From contig NZ_FTOQ01000019.1 in the NCBI RefSeq assembly GCF_900156805.1, positions 1-53,971 of the forward strand: a stretch of DNA of 53,971 nt, in the 5' to 3' direction. The notes below the pieces were generated by a model. It did not search any database. It had not been told where the DNA came from and saw only the letters and a program-made list of their open reading frames with translations. The stretch is from Roseivivax lentus. GTDB lineage: Bacteria > Pseudomonadota > Alphaproteobacteria > Rhodobacterales > Rhodobacteraceae. Both the position numbers and the translations under genes were made by a program. Below, in pieces: positions 35,211 through 42,808 of the stretch; positions within the stretch are counted from its first letter, which is position 1; each line of letters starts with the position of its first letter.

Positions 35211-36443
35211 GTGCCCATCGCCGAAGAGATTGACGCCCCGGCGGGACCGCGCTCGCGTTGGCCGGTGCTGGCGGGCGTCTGGGGCGTCTATTTCAGCTTC
35301 GGCGTCATCATCGCCTCGACCGCGCCGCTGATCACCGAGATCCGCGAAGACATCGCGGTCACCAATGCGGGCATGGGGCTGATCCTTGGCGCCTGGCCGC
35401 TGACCTATATCCTGTGTTCGGTGCCCTGCGGCATGGCCCTCGACCGGATCGGCGCGCGGCGCATGCTGGTCATCGCCTGCCTGCTCATGGCAGCCTCCGC
35501 GGGCCTGCGCGGACTGGCCGAGACGCCGCTGCAGCTGTTTCTCGCGGTGGCGCTGTTCGGGGCAGGGGGGCCGATGATCTCTGTCGGTGCGCCGGTGGTG
35601 ATCGCCAAGCTCTACCAGGGCAAGGCGCGGGCCAGCGCGATGGGGCTCTACGTGACCGGCCCCTATCTCGGCGGGCTCGTGGCGCTGGCGATCACCAATT
35701 CCGCGATCATGCCGCTGGTGGGGCAGAACTGGCGCGGCGCGATGCTGGTCTATGCCGGGCTGGTGCTGTTCTCGGCCGTGATCTGGTGGGCGGTGTCGCG
35801 CCCGCGCGCCGCCGATATCGGGCCGGGGACCGGTGCCAGCAAATACAACCTCTCGGCCTTCGCCGAGATCGTCGGCTTGCGGCAGGTGCAGCTCATCCTC
35901 GTGATGTCGGTCGGGGTGTTCTTCGTCAATCACGGGCTCAACAACTGGATGCCCGAGATCCTGCGCAGCTACGGCTTCTCGGCGGTGGCGGCGGGATATT
36001 GGGCGGCGCTGCCCTCGGCCATCGGGATCCTCGGCGTGCTGGTCATCCCGCGGCTCGCCACGCCGGAGCGGCGGCTGCTGGTCATGGCGGGGCTGTTCGC
36101 GGCCGTCCTCGTCGCCAGCCTGATGCTGCAAAGCGCGCATCCCGCGCTGCTCGCGCCGGGTCTCATGCTGCAAGGCATCGCGCGCGGGTCGATGATGACG
36201 GTGGCGATTATGCTGCTGATGGAGACGCCGGGCGTGCCCGAAGAGCGCCTCGGCCTCGCGGGCGGCATGTTCTTCACCGCCGCCGAGATGGGCGGCGTGC
36301 TGGGGCCGGTCACGCTGGGGGCGCTCGCGCATGGATCGGGCGGTTTCGCGCTGCCGCTTCTGTCGGTCACGGCGGTATCGGTGCTGCTGCTGGCGCTTCT
36401 GGTCCGGCTCGGCGCGCAGACCCGCGCCGATGCGGCCCGCTGA
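35211..36443 (+). CDS. MFS transporter (CynX/NimT-like)
   Basis: From a GTG at 35211 this is a 410-residue protein with about 12 hydrophobic segments and the MFS loop motif 'GMALDRIGARRMLVIA' between helices 2 and 3. It begins 5 bases after the acyl-CoA dehydrogenase stop, so it ends that operon. It is likely a second uptake or efflux route for the same acid. Its stop abuts the bhcR stop with no gap (TGATCA). The start is uncertain because no strong ribosome site is visible. Confidence 0.8.
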   Translation: MPIAEEIDAPAGPRSRWPVLAGVWGVYFSFGVIIASTAPLITEIREDIAVTNAGMGLILGAWPLTYILCSVPCGMALDRIGARRMLVIACLLMAASAGLRGLAETPLQLFLAVALFGAGGPMISVGAPVVIAKLYQGKARASAMGLYVTGPYLGGLVALAITNSAIMPLVGQNWRGAMLVYAGLVLFSAVIWWAVSRPRAADIGPGTGASKYNLSAFAEIVGLRQVQLILVMSVGVFFVNHGLNNWMPEILRSYGFSAVAAGYWAALPSAIGILGVLVIPRLATPERRLLVMAGLFAAVLVASLMLQSAHPALLAPGLMLQGIARGSMMTVAIMLLMETPGVPEERLGLAGGMFFTAAEMGGVLGPVTLGALAHGSGGFALPLLSVTAVSVLLLALLVRLGAQTRADAAR

Positions 36444-37271
36444 TCAGCGCGCGCGTTCCGGGGGCAGGCCGCCCAGCCTGCGGGTGATCTCGTCCGCGGC
36501 GTTCTTGACCGCGGTGCCGAAGGCCGCGATGCGATCCTCGTCGAAGCGGATGCTCGGACCCGAGATCGACACCCCCGCGCAGGGATTGCCCATCTCGTCG
36601 AAGATCGTGGCGCCAATGCAGGACATGCTTTCGTAGCGTTCCTCGCGGTCGAAGGACCAGCCGCGGGCGCGCGTGCGCGCCAGATCGGCGAACAGATCGG
36701 CCGGCGTGGTGCGGGTATTCGCGGTGAACCGCTCCAGCCCCGCGGCCGAGAGAAGCCGCTTCACCTTGTCCTCCGGCAGGTCGGCGAGGATGGCCTTGCC
36801 GGTGCCCGAGGCATGCATCGCGGTGCGCGTGCCGGGCGGAAAGAAGGCGCGGATCGGGTTCAGCGTTTCGATCTGGCCCACGAACACCACCTCGGCCTTC
36901 TGCGGCACCGCAAGGTTCGCGGTCTCGCCGGTCTCCTCCATCAGCAGCTGCATGACCGGGCGCCCGATCTCGACGAGGTTGGAGCGCTTGAGGAAGGCCG
37001 CGCCGGTGCGGAACGCCTCGATCCCGATCAGCCAGTCCTGCCGGTCCTCGTCGAAGGCGACGAAATCGTGCTTCTGCAGGGTCATCAGGATGCGATGCGT
37101 GGTGGCCGTCGGCACGCCCACGGCCAGCGCCAGATCGCTCAGCGTCATGCGCCCGGCACGCGACAGCGCCACCAGCACCGACAGCGCCCGGTCGAGCGAT
37201 TGCAGCGTCCCGGCGGAGCTTTCGGTGAATTGCGACTTCGGGCGGCCGCGCTGACGTTTGGGGGCTTGCAT
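36444..37271 (-). CDS. bhcR: IclR-family regulator of the beta-hydroxyaspartate cycle, BhcR
   Basis: The 275-residue IclR-type protein has a winged helix (about 24-85; 'MTLSDLALAVGVPTATTHRILMTLQ') and the IclR effector domain ('GTRTAMHASGTGKAILADL', 'SISGPSIRF'). A basic N-terminus (KRQRGRPKSQ) precedes it. It is divergent from bhcABCD exactly as in Paracoccus denitrificans, where BhcR binds the shared promoter and glyoxylate releases it. Two inverted copies of a 15-bp IclR-like site lie in the 211-base divergent gap. Assignment rests on family plus location. Confidence 0.9.
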   Translation of the reverse strand: MQAPKRQRGRPKSQFTESSAGTLQSLDRALSVLVALSRAGRMTLSDLALAVGVPTATTHRILMTLQKHDFVAFDEDRQDWLIGIEAFRTGAAFLKRSNLVEIGRPVMQLLMEETGETANLAVPQKAEVVFVGQIETLNPIRAFFPPGTRTAMHASGTGKAILADLPEDKVKRLLSAAGLERFTANTRTTPADLFADLARTRARGWSFDREERYESMSCIGATIFDEMGNPCAGVSISGPSIRFDEDRIAAFGTAVKNAADEITRRLGGLPPERAR

Positions 37272-37316
37272 GGCAAAACGGGTGTCCTGAGGAGCGTTAT
37301 CCTTGGTCTTATTATT

Positions 37317-37445
37317 TTGGAAATATTTTTCAATATAATTCTGCGCCGCAGAAATGGAAACGGGAAGTTGACTTAAATCAGCGTGTTATGCGGGCAGACG
37401 CCGGGGAAGCACGCGTTATCGAGAAAATTGAAAAATATTTCCGAA
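37317..37445. promoter_or_regulatory. bhcR-bhcA divergent control region with paired IclR-type operators
   Basis: GGAAATATTTTTCAA (37319-37333) recurs as its exact inverse TTGAAAAATATTTCC at 37428-37442, 94 bases apart: 15 of 15 identical. Each is itself a near palindrome resembling the E. coli IclR consensus TGGAAATNATTTCCA. A third, perfect palindrome TTCTGCGCCGCAGAA (37339-37353) lies between them. One site is close to each divergent start, as expected for BhcR control of both genes. Confidence 0.65.
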
Positions 37446-37482
37446 AGTCTATTTGTTGGCCACCCAAGCGGAGAATCGACCG

Positions 37483-38673
37483 ATGAGCACCCAGAACCCC
37501 GTCTTCATTCCCGGCCCCACCAACATCCCCGAGCGGCTGTTGTCGGCCATGCATGTCCAGACCCGCGATCACCGCGCGCCGGACTTCGTCGAAACCTTCG
37601 CGCCGGTCCTCAACGACACCAAGCGCGTCTTCGGCACCAAGGATGGCACGGTCATCACCTTCCCGGCCTCGGGCACCGGCGGCTGGGAGGCGGCGGTCAC
37701 CAACACGCTCAGCCCCGGCGACAAGGTGCTTGTTGCGCGCTACGGCATGTTCAGCCACCGCTGGATCGACCTCTGCCAGCGCCACGGGCTCGACGTGCAG
37801 ATCATCGAATGCCCCTGGGGCGCAGGTGCCCCCGCCGACAAGTTCGAGTCGGTCCTGTCCGAGGACAAGGGCCATGAGATCAAGGCCGTGCTCGTCACCC
37901 ACAACGAGACCGCGACCGGCGTGAAATCCGACATCGCCGCGGTGCGCGGCGCGATGGACGCGGCCAGCCACCCCGCGATGCTGTTCGTCGATTGCGTCTC
38001 CTCGCTGGCCTCGATGCCCTTCGAGATGGACGCCTGGGGCGTCGACATCGCGGTCTCGGGCTCGCAGAAGGGCTTCATGCTGGCCACCGGCATGGCGATC
38101 CTCGGGGTCAGCCCCAAGGCGCTGGATGCGATGGAGGCGGCCAAGCTGCCGCGCACCTTCTTCGATTTCCGCGACATGACCAAGGCCAATGCCTCGGGCG
38201 GGTTTCCCTACACGCCCCCGCTGCAGCTGATCTACGGGCTGCGCGAAAGCCTGAAGATGCTTTTCGAGGAAGGCCTCGAGAACGTCTATGACCGCCATTT
38301 CCGCCTTGCCGAAGGCGTGCGCCGGGCCACCAAGGCCTGGGGCCTCGACCTCGTGGCGCAATCGCCCGATCTTTACTCCGACACGGTTAGCGCCATCTAT
38401 GTTCCGAAGGGCTTTGACAGCAACGCGCTGACCCAGCATGCCTTCGATGCATATGGCGTGTCCTTCGGCATCGGCCTTGGCGAGATGAACGGAAAAGCCT
38501 TCCGCATCGGCCACCTGGGCAGCCTGACGGATGTCATGGTTCTGTCGGGCCTCGGCGCCATCGAGATGGCGATGGCGGATCTGAACTACCCGATCACGCT
38601 GGGCTCCGGCGTGGCGGCTGCGCAGGAATATTACCGCAGCACCCACGCGCCCGCCGTGCGGTCGGCCGCCTGA
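37483..38673 (+). CDS. bhcA: Aspartate-glyoxylate aminotransferase BhcA
   Basis: The 396-residue class V aminotransferase has 'GPTNIPERLL' near the start, 'SGTGGWEAAVTNTLSPGDKVL', and PLP lysine Lys196 in 'VSGSQKGFML'. It closely follows P. denitrificans BhcA as I recall it, including 'ASHPAMLFVD' and 'GSGVAAAQEYYR'. Reaction: L-aspartate + glyoxylate to oxaloacetate + glycine. ATG 37483 has GGAGA eight bases upstream. First gene of bhcABCD, 14 bases before bhcB. Confidence 0.93.
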   Translation: MSTQNPVFIPGPTNIPERLLSAMHVQTRDHRAPDFVETFAPVLNDTKRVFGTKDGTVITFPASGTGGWEAAVTNTLSPGDKVLVARYGMFSHRWIDLCQRHGLDVQIIECPWGAGAPADKFESVLSEDKGHEIKAVLVTHNETATGVKSDIAAVRGAMDAASHPAMLFVDCVSSLASMPFEMDAWGVDIAVSGSQKGFMLATGMAILGVSPKALDAMEAAKLPRTFFDFRDMTKANASGGFPYTPPLQLIYGLRESLKMLFEEGLENVYDRHFRLAEGVRRATKAWGLDLVAQSPDLYSDTVSAIYVPKGFDSNALTQHAFDAYGVSFGIGLGEMNGKAFRIGHLGSLTDVMVLSGLGAIEMAMADLNYPITLGSGVAAAQEYYRSTHAPAVRSAA

Positions 38674-38687
38674 AAGGAGGAGACGTG

Positions 38688-39665
38688 ATGCTCGACGCAA
38701 CGACCACAGCCGCGGAACTGACGATCGACGACATGCGCGCGGCGCATGAACGGATCAAACCCTATATCCACAACACGCCGGTGCTGACCTCGTCCTATCT
38801 GAACGAGCTGACCGGGGCTGAGCTGTTCTTCAAGTGCGAGAACTTCCAGAAGGCCGGCGCCTTCAAGGTGCGCGGCGCCTGCAACGCGGTCTTCGGGCTG
38901 ACGGATGCGCAGGCCGAGAAGGGCGTCTGCACGCATTCGTCCGGCAACCACGCACTGTCGCTGTCCTACGCGGCGGGCCGCCGGGGCATTCCCTGCTACG
39001 TCGTCATGCCCAAGACCGCGCCCGAGGCCAAGAAGGCTGCCGTGCGGGGCTATGGCGGGCAGATCACCGAATGCGAGCCCTCGACCACCAGCCGCGAAGC
39101 GGTCTTCGCCGAGGTGCAGGCCGCGACCGGTGCGGAATTCGTGCATCCCTACAACGACCCGCGCGTGATCGCGGGCCAGGCCACCTGTTCGGCGGAACTG
39201 ATGGAGCAGGTCGCGGGCCTCGACACCATGGTGGCGCCCATCGGCGGCGGCGGCATGATCTCTGGCACCTGCCTGACGCTGTCGAACCTCGCCCCCGACG
39301 TGAAAATCTACGCAGCCGAGCCCGAACAGGCCGACGACGCGATGCGCTCCTTCAAGGCGGGCCACATCATCGCCGACGATGCGCCGGTCACCATCGCGGA
39401 CGGCCTCAAGGTGCCGCTGAAGGAGAACACCTGGCATTTCGTGTCGAACTTCGTGACCGACGTGCAGACCGCCTCCGAGCAGGAGATCATCGACGCGATG
39501 AAGCTCACCTGGCAGCGCATGAAGATCGTGATGGAGCCGAGCTGCGCCGTGCCCCTTGCAGTCATCCTGAAGAATCCCGACGTCTATCGCGGTCGCCGCG
39601 TCGGCGTCATCGTCACCGGCGGCAATGTCGATCTGGACAAGCTGCCCTGGATGACCGGCGCCTGA
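38688..39665 (+). CDS. bhcB: erythro-beta-hydroxyaspartate dehydratase BhcB
   Basis: The 325-residue fold-type II PLP enzyme has its lysine at Lys60 ('KAGAFKVRGA') and the phosphate-binding 'GGGGMISG'. This is the serine/threonine dehydratase-like family. In the cycle it converts (2R,3S)-beta-hydroxyaspartate to iminosuccinate and water. ATG 38688 follows AGGAGG at seven bases; a GTG three bases earlier is a worse fit. It stands second in the bhcABCD operon. Confidence 0.93.
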   Translation: MLDATTTAAELTIDDMRAAHERIKPYIHNTPVLTSSYLNELTGAELFFKCENFQKAGAFKVRGACNAVFGLTDAQAEKGVCTHSSGNHALSLSYAAGRRGIPCYVVMPKTAPEAKKAAVRGYGGQITECEPSTTSREAVFAEVQAATGAEFVHPYNDPRVIAGQATCSAELMEQVAGLDTMVAPIGGGGMISGTCLTLSNLAPDVKIYAAEPEQADDAMRSFKAGHIIADDAPVTIADGLKVPLKENTWHFVSNFVTDVQTASEQEIIDAMKLTWQRMKIVMEPSCAVPLAVILKNPDVYRGRRVGVIVTGGNVDLDKLPWMTGA

Positions 39666-39730
39666 TCGCCGCTCCGATCATACCGAAGGGCGGGGGAAAC
39701 CCCGCCGCCACCCCAACAGGGAGAGACATC

Positions 39731-40894
39731 ATGAAAGATACCGTGAACCTCGACGAATTCGAAGTCGGCTACGACATCCCCGCCGCCATCGACATGGACG
39801 AGAGCGAGGTGCAGACGCCCTGCCTCGTGCTCGATCTCGACGCGCTCGAGCGCAACATCAAGAAGATGGGCGACTACGCCAAGGCCCATGGCATGCGCCA
39901 CCGCGTGCACGGCAAGATGCACAAGTCGGTGGACGTGGCCAAGCTGCAGATCGAACTGGGCGGCGCCGTCGGCGTCTGCTGCCAGAAGGTGTCGGAGGCC
40001 GAGGTCTTCGCACGCGGGGGCATCAAGGACGTGCTGGTGTCGAACCAGGTCCGCGAGCCCGCCAAGATCGACCGTCTGGCCCGCATGCCGAAGCTCGGCG
40101 CGCGCACCATCTGCTGCGTCGACCAGATCGAGAACGTGGCCGACCTCTCGGCCGCCGCACAGAAGCACGGCACGGAGATCGAGTGCCTCGTGGAGATCGA
40201 TTGCGGCGCGGGCCGCTGCGGCGTGACCACCATCCCCGCCGTGGTCGAGATCGCCAAGGCCATCGACGCCGCGCCGGGTCTGAAATTCTCGGGCATCCAG
40301 GCTTACCAGGGCGCGATGCAGCACCTCGACAGCTACGAGGAGCGCAAGGAAAAGACCGATATCGCCATCGCCATGGTGCGCGACGCGGTGGACACGCTGA
40401 AGGCCGAAGGGCTGGAATGCGACATCGTCGGCGGCGGCGGCACCGGCTCTTACTATTTCGAGTCGAATTCGGGCGTCTACAACGAGCTGCAGTGCGGCTC
40501 CTACGCCTTCATGGATGCCGATTACGGCCGTATCCTCGACAAGGACGGCAAGCGCATCGACAAGGGCGAATGGGAGAACGCGCTGTTCATCCTGACCTCG
40601 GTCATGAGCCACGCCAAGGCCGAGAAGGCCATCGTCGATGCCGGCCTCAAGGCGCAATCGGTGGATAGCGGCCTGCCGTTCATCTTCGGGCGCGATGACG
40701 TGGAATACGTCAAGTGCTCGGACGAGCATGGCGTCGTGGCCGACCCCAAGGGTGTGCTCGCGGTGAACGAAAAGCTGAAGCTCGTGCCGGGCCATTGCGA
40801 CCCGACCTGCAACGTCCACGACTGGTATGTGGGTCTGCGCAACGGCAAGGTCGAAACGCTCTGGCCCGTCTCCGCGCGCGGCAAGGCGTACTGA
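39731..40894 (+). CDS. bhcC: beta-hydroxyaspartate aldolase BhcC
   Basis: The 387-residue DSD1/D-threonine-aldolase-family PLP barrel has lysine about Lys62 ('HGKMHKS') and the C-terminal metal motif HxD at His355-Asp357 ('GHCDPTC'), equivalent to the divalent-ion ligands of D-threonine aldolase. It joins glycine and glyoxylate into (2R,3S)-beta-hydroxyaspartate. ATG 39731 is preceded by GGGAGAG. A long hairpin separates it from bhcD. Confidence 0.93.
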   Translation: MKDTVNLDEFEVGYDIPAAIDMDESEVQTPCLVLDLDALERNIKKMGDYAKAHGMRHRVHGKMHKSVDVAKLQIELGGAVGVCCQKVSEAEVFARGGIKDVLVSNQVREPAKIDRLARMPKLGARTICCVDQIENVADLSAAAQKHGTEIECLVEIDCGAGRCGVTTIPAVVEIAKAIDAAPGLKFSGIQAYQGAMQHLDSYEERKEKTDIAIAMVRDAVDTLKAEGLECDIVGGGGTGSYYFESNSGVYNELQCGSYAFMDADYGRILDKDGKRIDKGEWENALFILTSVMSHAKAEKAIVDAGLKAQSVDSGLPFIFGRDDVEYVKCSDEHGVVADPKGVLAVNEKLKLVPGHCDPTCNVHDWYVGLRNGKVETLWPVSARGKAY

Positions 40895-40913
40895 TTTTCG
40901 GGCAGTGACAAGG

Positions 40914-40942
40914 ACGCGCGCTCCGGTCTCCGGGGCGCGCGT
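40914..40942 (+). other. Intercistronic hairpin bhcC-bhcD
   Basis: ACGCGCGCTCCGG (40914-40926) pairs with CCGGGGCGCGCGT (40930-40942) over a three-base loop with one wobble, a 13-bp GC-rich stem. No T-run follows and bhcD starts 34 bases later. It probably tunes relative mRNA stability or read-through, making bhcABC more abundant than bhcD. Confidence 0.65.
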
Positions 40943-40975
40943 TCGACCGACAAGACGGGACGAGAAGGACAGAAC

Positions 40976-41965
40976 ATGAGCAACGAAAAAGATGGCAGCG
41001 TCGTCATCGTCACCGAGGAAATCTGCCAGAAGGTCGTCGACCGCGCCTCCGCCTTCACCGCGGTGGAGCAGGTCTTCGGCGCCATGGCCAAGGGCGACGC
41101 CTACAATTTCCCGGTGATCCGCGAGGCGATCGGCTATGCGGATGCGCTTTACGGGTTCAAATCGGGCTTCGACCGCGTCGGCGGGTCGCTGGGCCTGAAA
41201 TCCGGCGGCTACTGGCCGGGCAATGCCGAGAAGGGGCTGACCAATCACCAGTCCACCGTCTTCCTGTTCGATCCCGATACCGGGCGGCTGCAGGCACTGG
41301 TGGGCGGCAATTACCTGACCGCGGTGCGCACCGCCGCGTCGTCGTCGGTGTCCATCGCGCATCTGGCGCGCAAGGACGCGAAGGTGCTGGGCATGGTCGG
41401 CGCCGGCCACCAATCGGCCTTCCAGCTGCGCGCCGCCGCCGAACAGCGCGACTTCGAGCGCGTCGTCGCCTGGAACCCGCATCCCGACATGCTGCCGAAG
41501 CTCGGTGAGGTCGCGAAGGATCTCGGGCTCGATTTCGAGGCGGTCAGCCAGGAAGAGCTGGGTGCGCAGGCGGATGTCATCATCACCATCACCTCCGCCT
41601 TCGAGCCCCTGCTAATGGCCGACTGGATCAAGCCCGGCACGCATATCGCCTGCATGGGCACCGATACCAAGGGCAAGCAGGAGGTCGACGCGGCGCTGCT
41701 GGCCCGGGCGACCGTCTTCACCGACGAGATCGCGCAGTCGATCTCCATCGGCGAGGCGCAGCACGCGGTGGGGCAGGGGCTCATCGCCGAGGGCGACATC
41801 ACGCCCATCGGCGCGGTCATCAACGGCGATCACAAGGGCCGCACCAGCGAGGACGAGATCACGTTGTTCGACGGCACCGGCGTCGGCCTGCAGGACCTCG
41901 CCGTGGCCTCGGTGGCCGCGAAGCTCGCCCGCGAACGGGGCATGGCGCAGACCGTCATGCTTTGA
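40976..41965 (+). CDS. bhcD: Iminosuccinate reductase BhcD
   Basis: The 329-residue ornithine-cyclodeaminase/mu-crystallin-family protein has the dinucleotide motif GAGHQS (142-147) and the conserved 'LKSGGYWPGN' (Lys75). In the cycle it reduces iminosuccinate to L-aspartate with NADH, restoring the amino donor for BhcA. It is the last gene of the operon; a good intrinsic terminator follows 34 bases after the stop. Confidence 0.93.
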   Translation: MSNEKDGSVVIVTEEICQKVVDRASAFTAVEQVFGAMAKGDAYNFPVIREAIGYADALYGFKSGFDRVGGSLGLKSGGYWPGNAEKGLTNHQSTVFLFDPDTGRLQALVGGNYLTAVRTAASSSVSIAHLARKDAKVLGMVGAGHQSAFQLRAAAEQRDFERVVAWNPHPDMLPKLGEVAKDLGLDFEAVSQEELGAQADVIITITSAFEPLLMADWIKPGTHIACMGTDTKGKQEVDAALLARATVFTDEIAQSISIGEAQHAVGQGLIAEGDITPIGAVINGDHKGRTSEDEITLFDGTGVGLQDLAVASVAAKLARERGMAQTVML

Positions 41966-41999
41966 CGCGGGCAGGCGCCAGGCCTCCGGGCATTTCCCG

Positions 42000-42028
42000 A
42001 AAGGCCTCGGTTCGCGCCGGGGCCTTTT
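42000..42028 (+). terminator. Rho-independent terminator of bhcABCD
   Basis: AAAGGCCTCGG (42000-42010) pairs with CCGGGGCCTTT (42017-42027) with one wobble over a six-base loop, ending in TTTT. It lies between bhcD and the GNAT gene on the same strand. Confidence 0.8.
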
Positions 42029-42114
42029 GCGTTCCGCGCGCGCTGCAGCGGTTGGTGTCTTCCGAACACGTCCGATCCGGCCTACACCGGTCGGACGCCT
42101 CTGAAAGCCCTGCC

Positions 42115-42645
42115 ATGCGCGACTTCACCACCGACCGCCTGAGCGTCCGCGACTGGACGCCGATCCTCGCCGATCCCCCGGCCCGCGCCGCGCTGGGCCG
42201 GTCGCTGGCGGCGCTGCTTACTCCGCCGGTGATGCGCCATCTGCCGGACCGCGTGCAGCGCGACGCCGCCGATCCGGCGCTCGATCGGTGGATGACGGAC
42301 CGGGCCGAGGCGGGCTGCGTCTTCACCGTCACCACCCGGGCCGAAGACACCCTGATCGGGTTGCTGTTCGTGTCGCGCCCGGACCCCGGCGCGGCGCCCG
42401 ACAGGCCCGAACGGGCGCTGGGCTATCTTCTGGCCGAGGCCGCCTGGGGAAAGGGTTTTGCGAGCAAACTGGTGCGGGCCGCCTGCGCCGTGCTGGGCGA
42501 GAGCGGAACGCTATGCCTCTTCGCGGCGGTCGAGACGGACAATCGCGCGTCTTCCCGTGTGCTGGAAAAGGCGGGCTTCCTGCACGATCCCGCAGCGTCC
42601 GAGCCGGGGCTCGACACCTACCGGTTGGTGCGCGCCGCGCCCTGA
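42115..42645 (+). CDS. GNAT-family N-acetyltransferase (RimJ/RimL type)
   Basis: The 176-residue protein opens 'MRDFTTDRLSVRDWTPIL', typical of the RimJ/RimL 'T-x-R-L' class. It has the acetyl-CoA loop 'AAWGKGFASKLVRAACA' and 'VETDNRASSRVLEKAGF'. It probably acetylates an N-terminus or a small amine. It stands alone between the bhc terminator and the peptide ABC operon and has no obvious link to either. ATG 42115 has only a weak upstream purine stretch. Confidence 0.82.
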   Translation: MRDFTTDRLSVRDWTPILADPPARAALGRSLAALLTPPVMRHLPDRVQRDAADPALDRWMTDRAEAGCVFTVTTRAEDTLIGLLFVSRPDPGAAPDRPERALGYLLAEAAWGKGFASKLVRAACAVLGESGTLCLFAAVETDNRASSRVLEKAGFLHDPAASEPGLDTYRLVRAAP

Positions 42646-42728
42646 TCCCGCGCGCTCTGCAACCCGCGTGCCGGGCATGCACTTCCCGACCTGCCCGCCC
42701 GATTTTGTGGCGGCAGCCGCGTCACCGC

Positions 42729-42756
42729 TTGAAGCCGCAGGGAGGATGGGTACGAT
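42729..42756 (+). promoter_or_regulatory. Possible promoter of the dipeptide-type ABC operon
   Basis: TTGAAG (42729-42734) and TACGAT (42751-42756) are separated by 16 bases and lie about 50 bases before the first binding-protein start. Matches to the sigma-70 consensus are partial. Confidence 0.3.
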
Positions 42757-42808
42757 CCCCCCATTCGTTCGGGCATCGAAGCCCGGCAGAACATCCAGGG
42801 AGATACCC

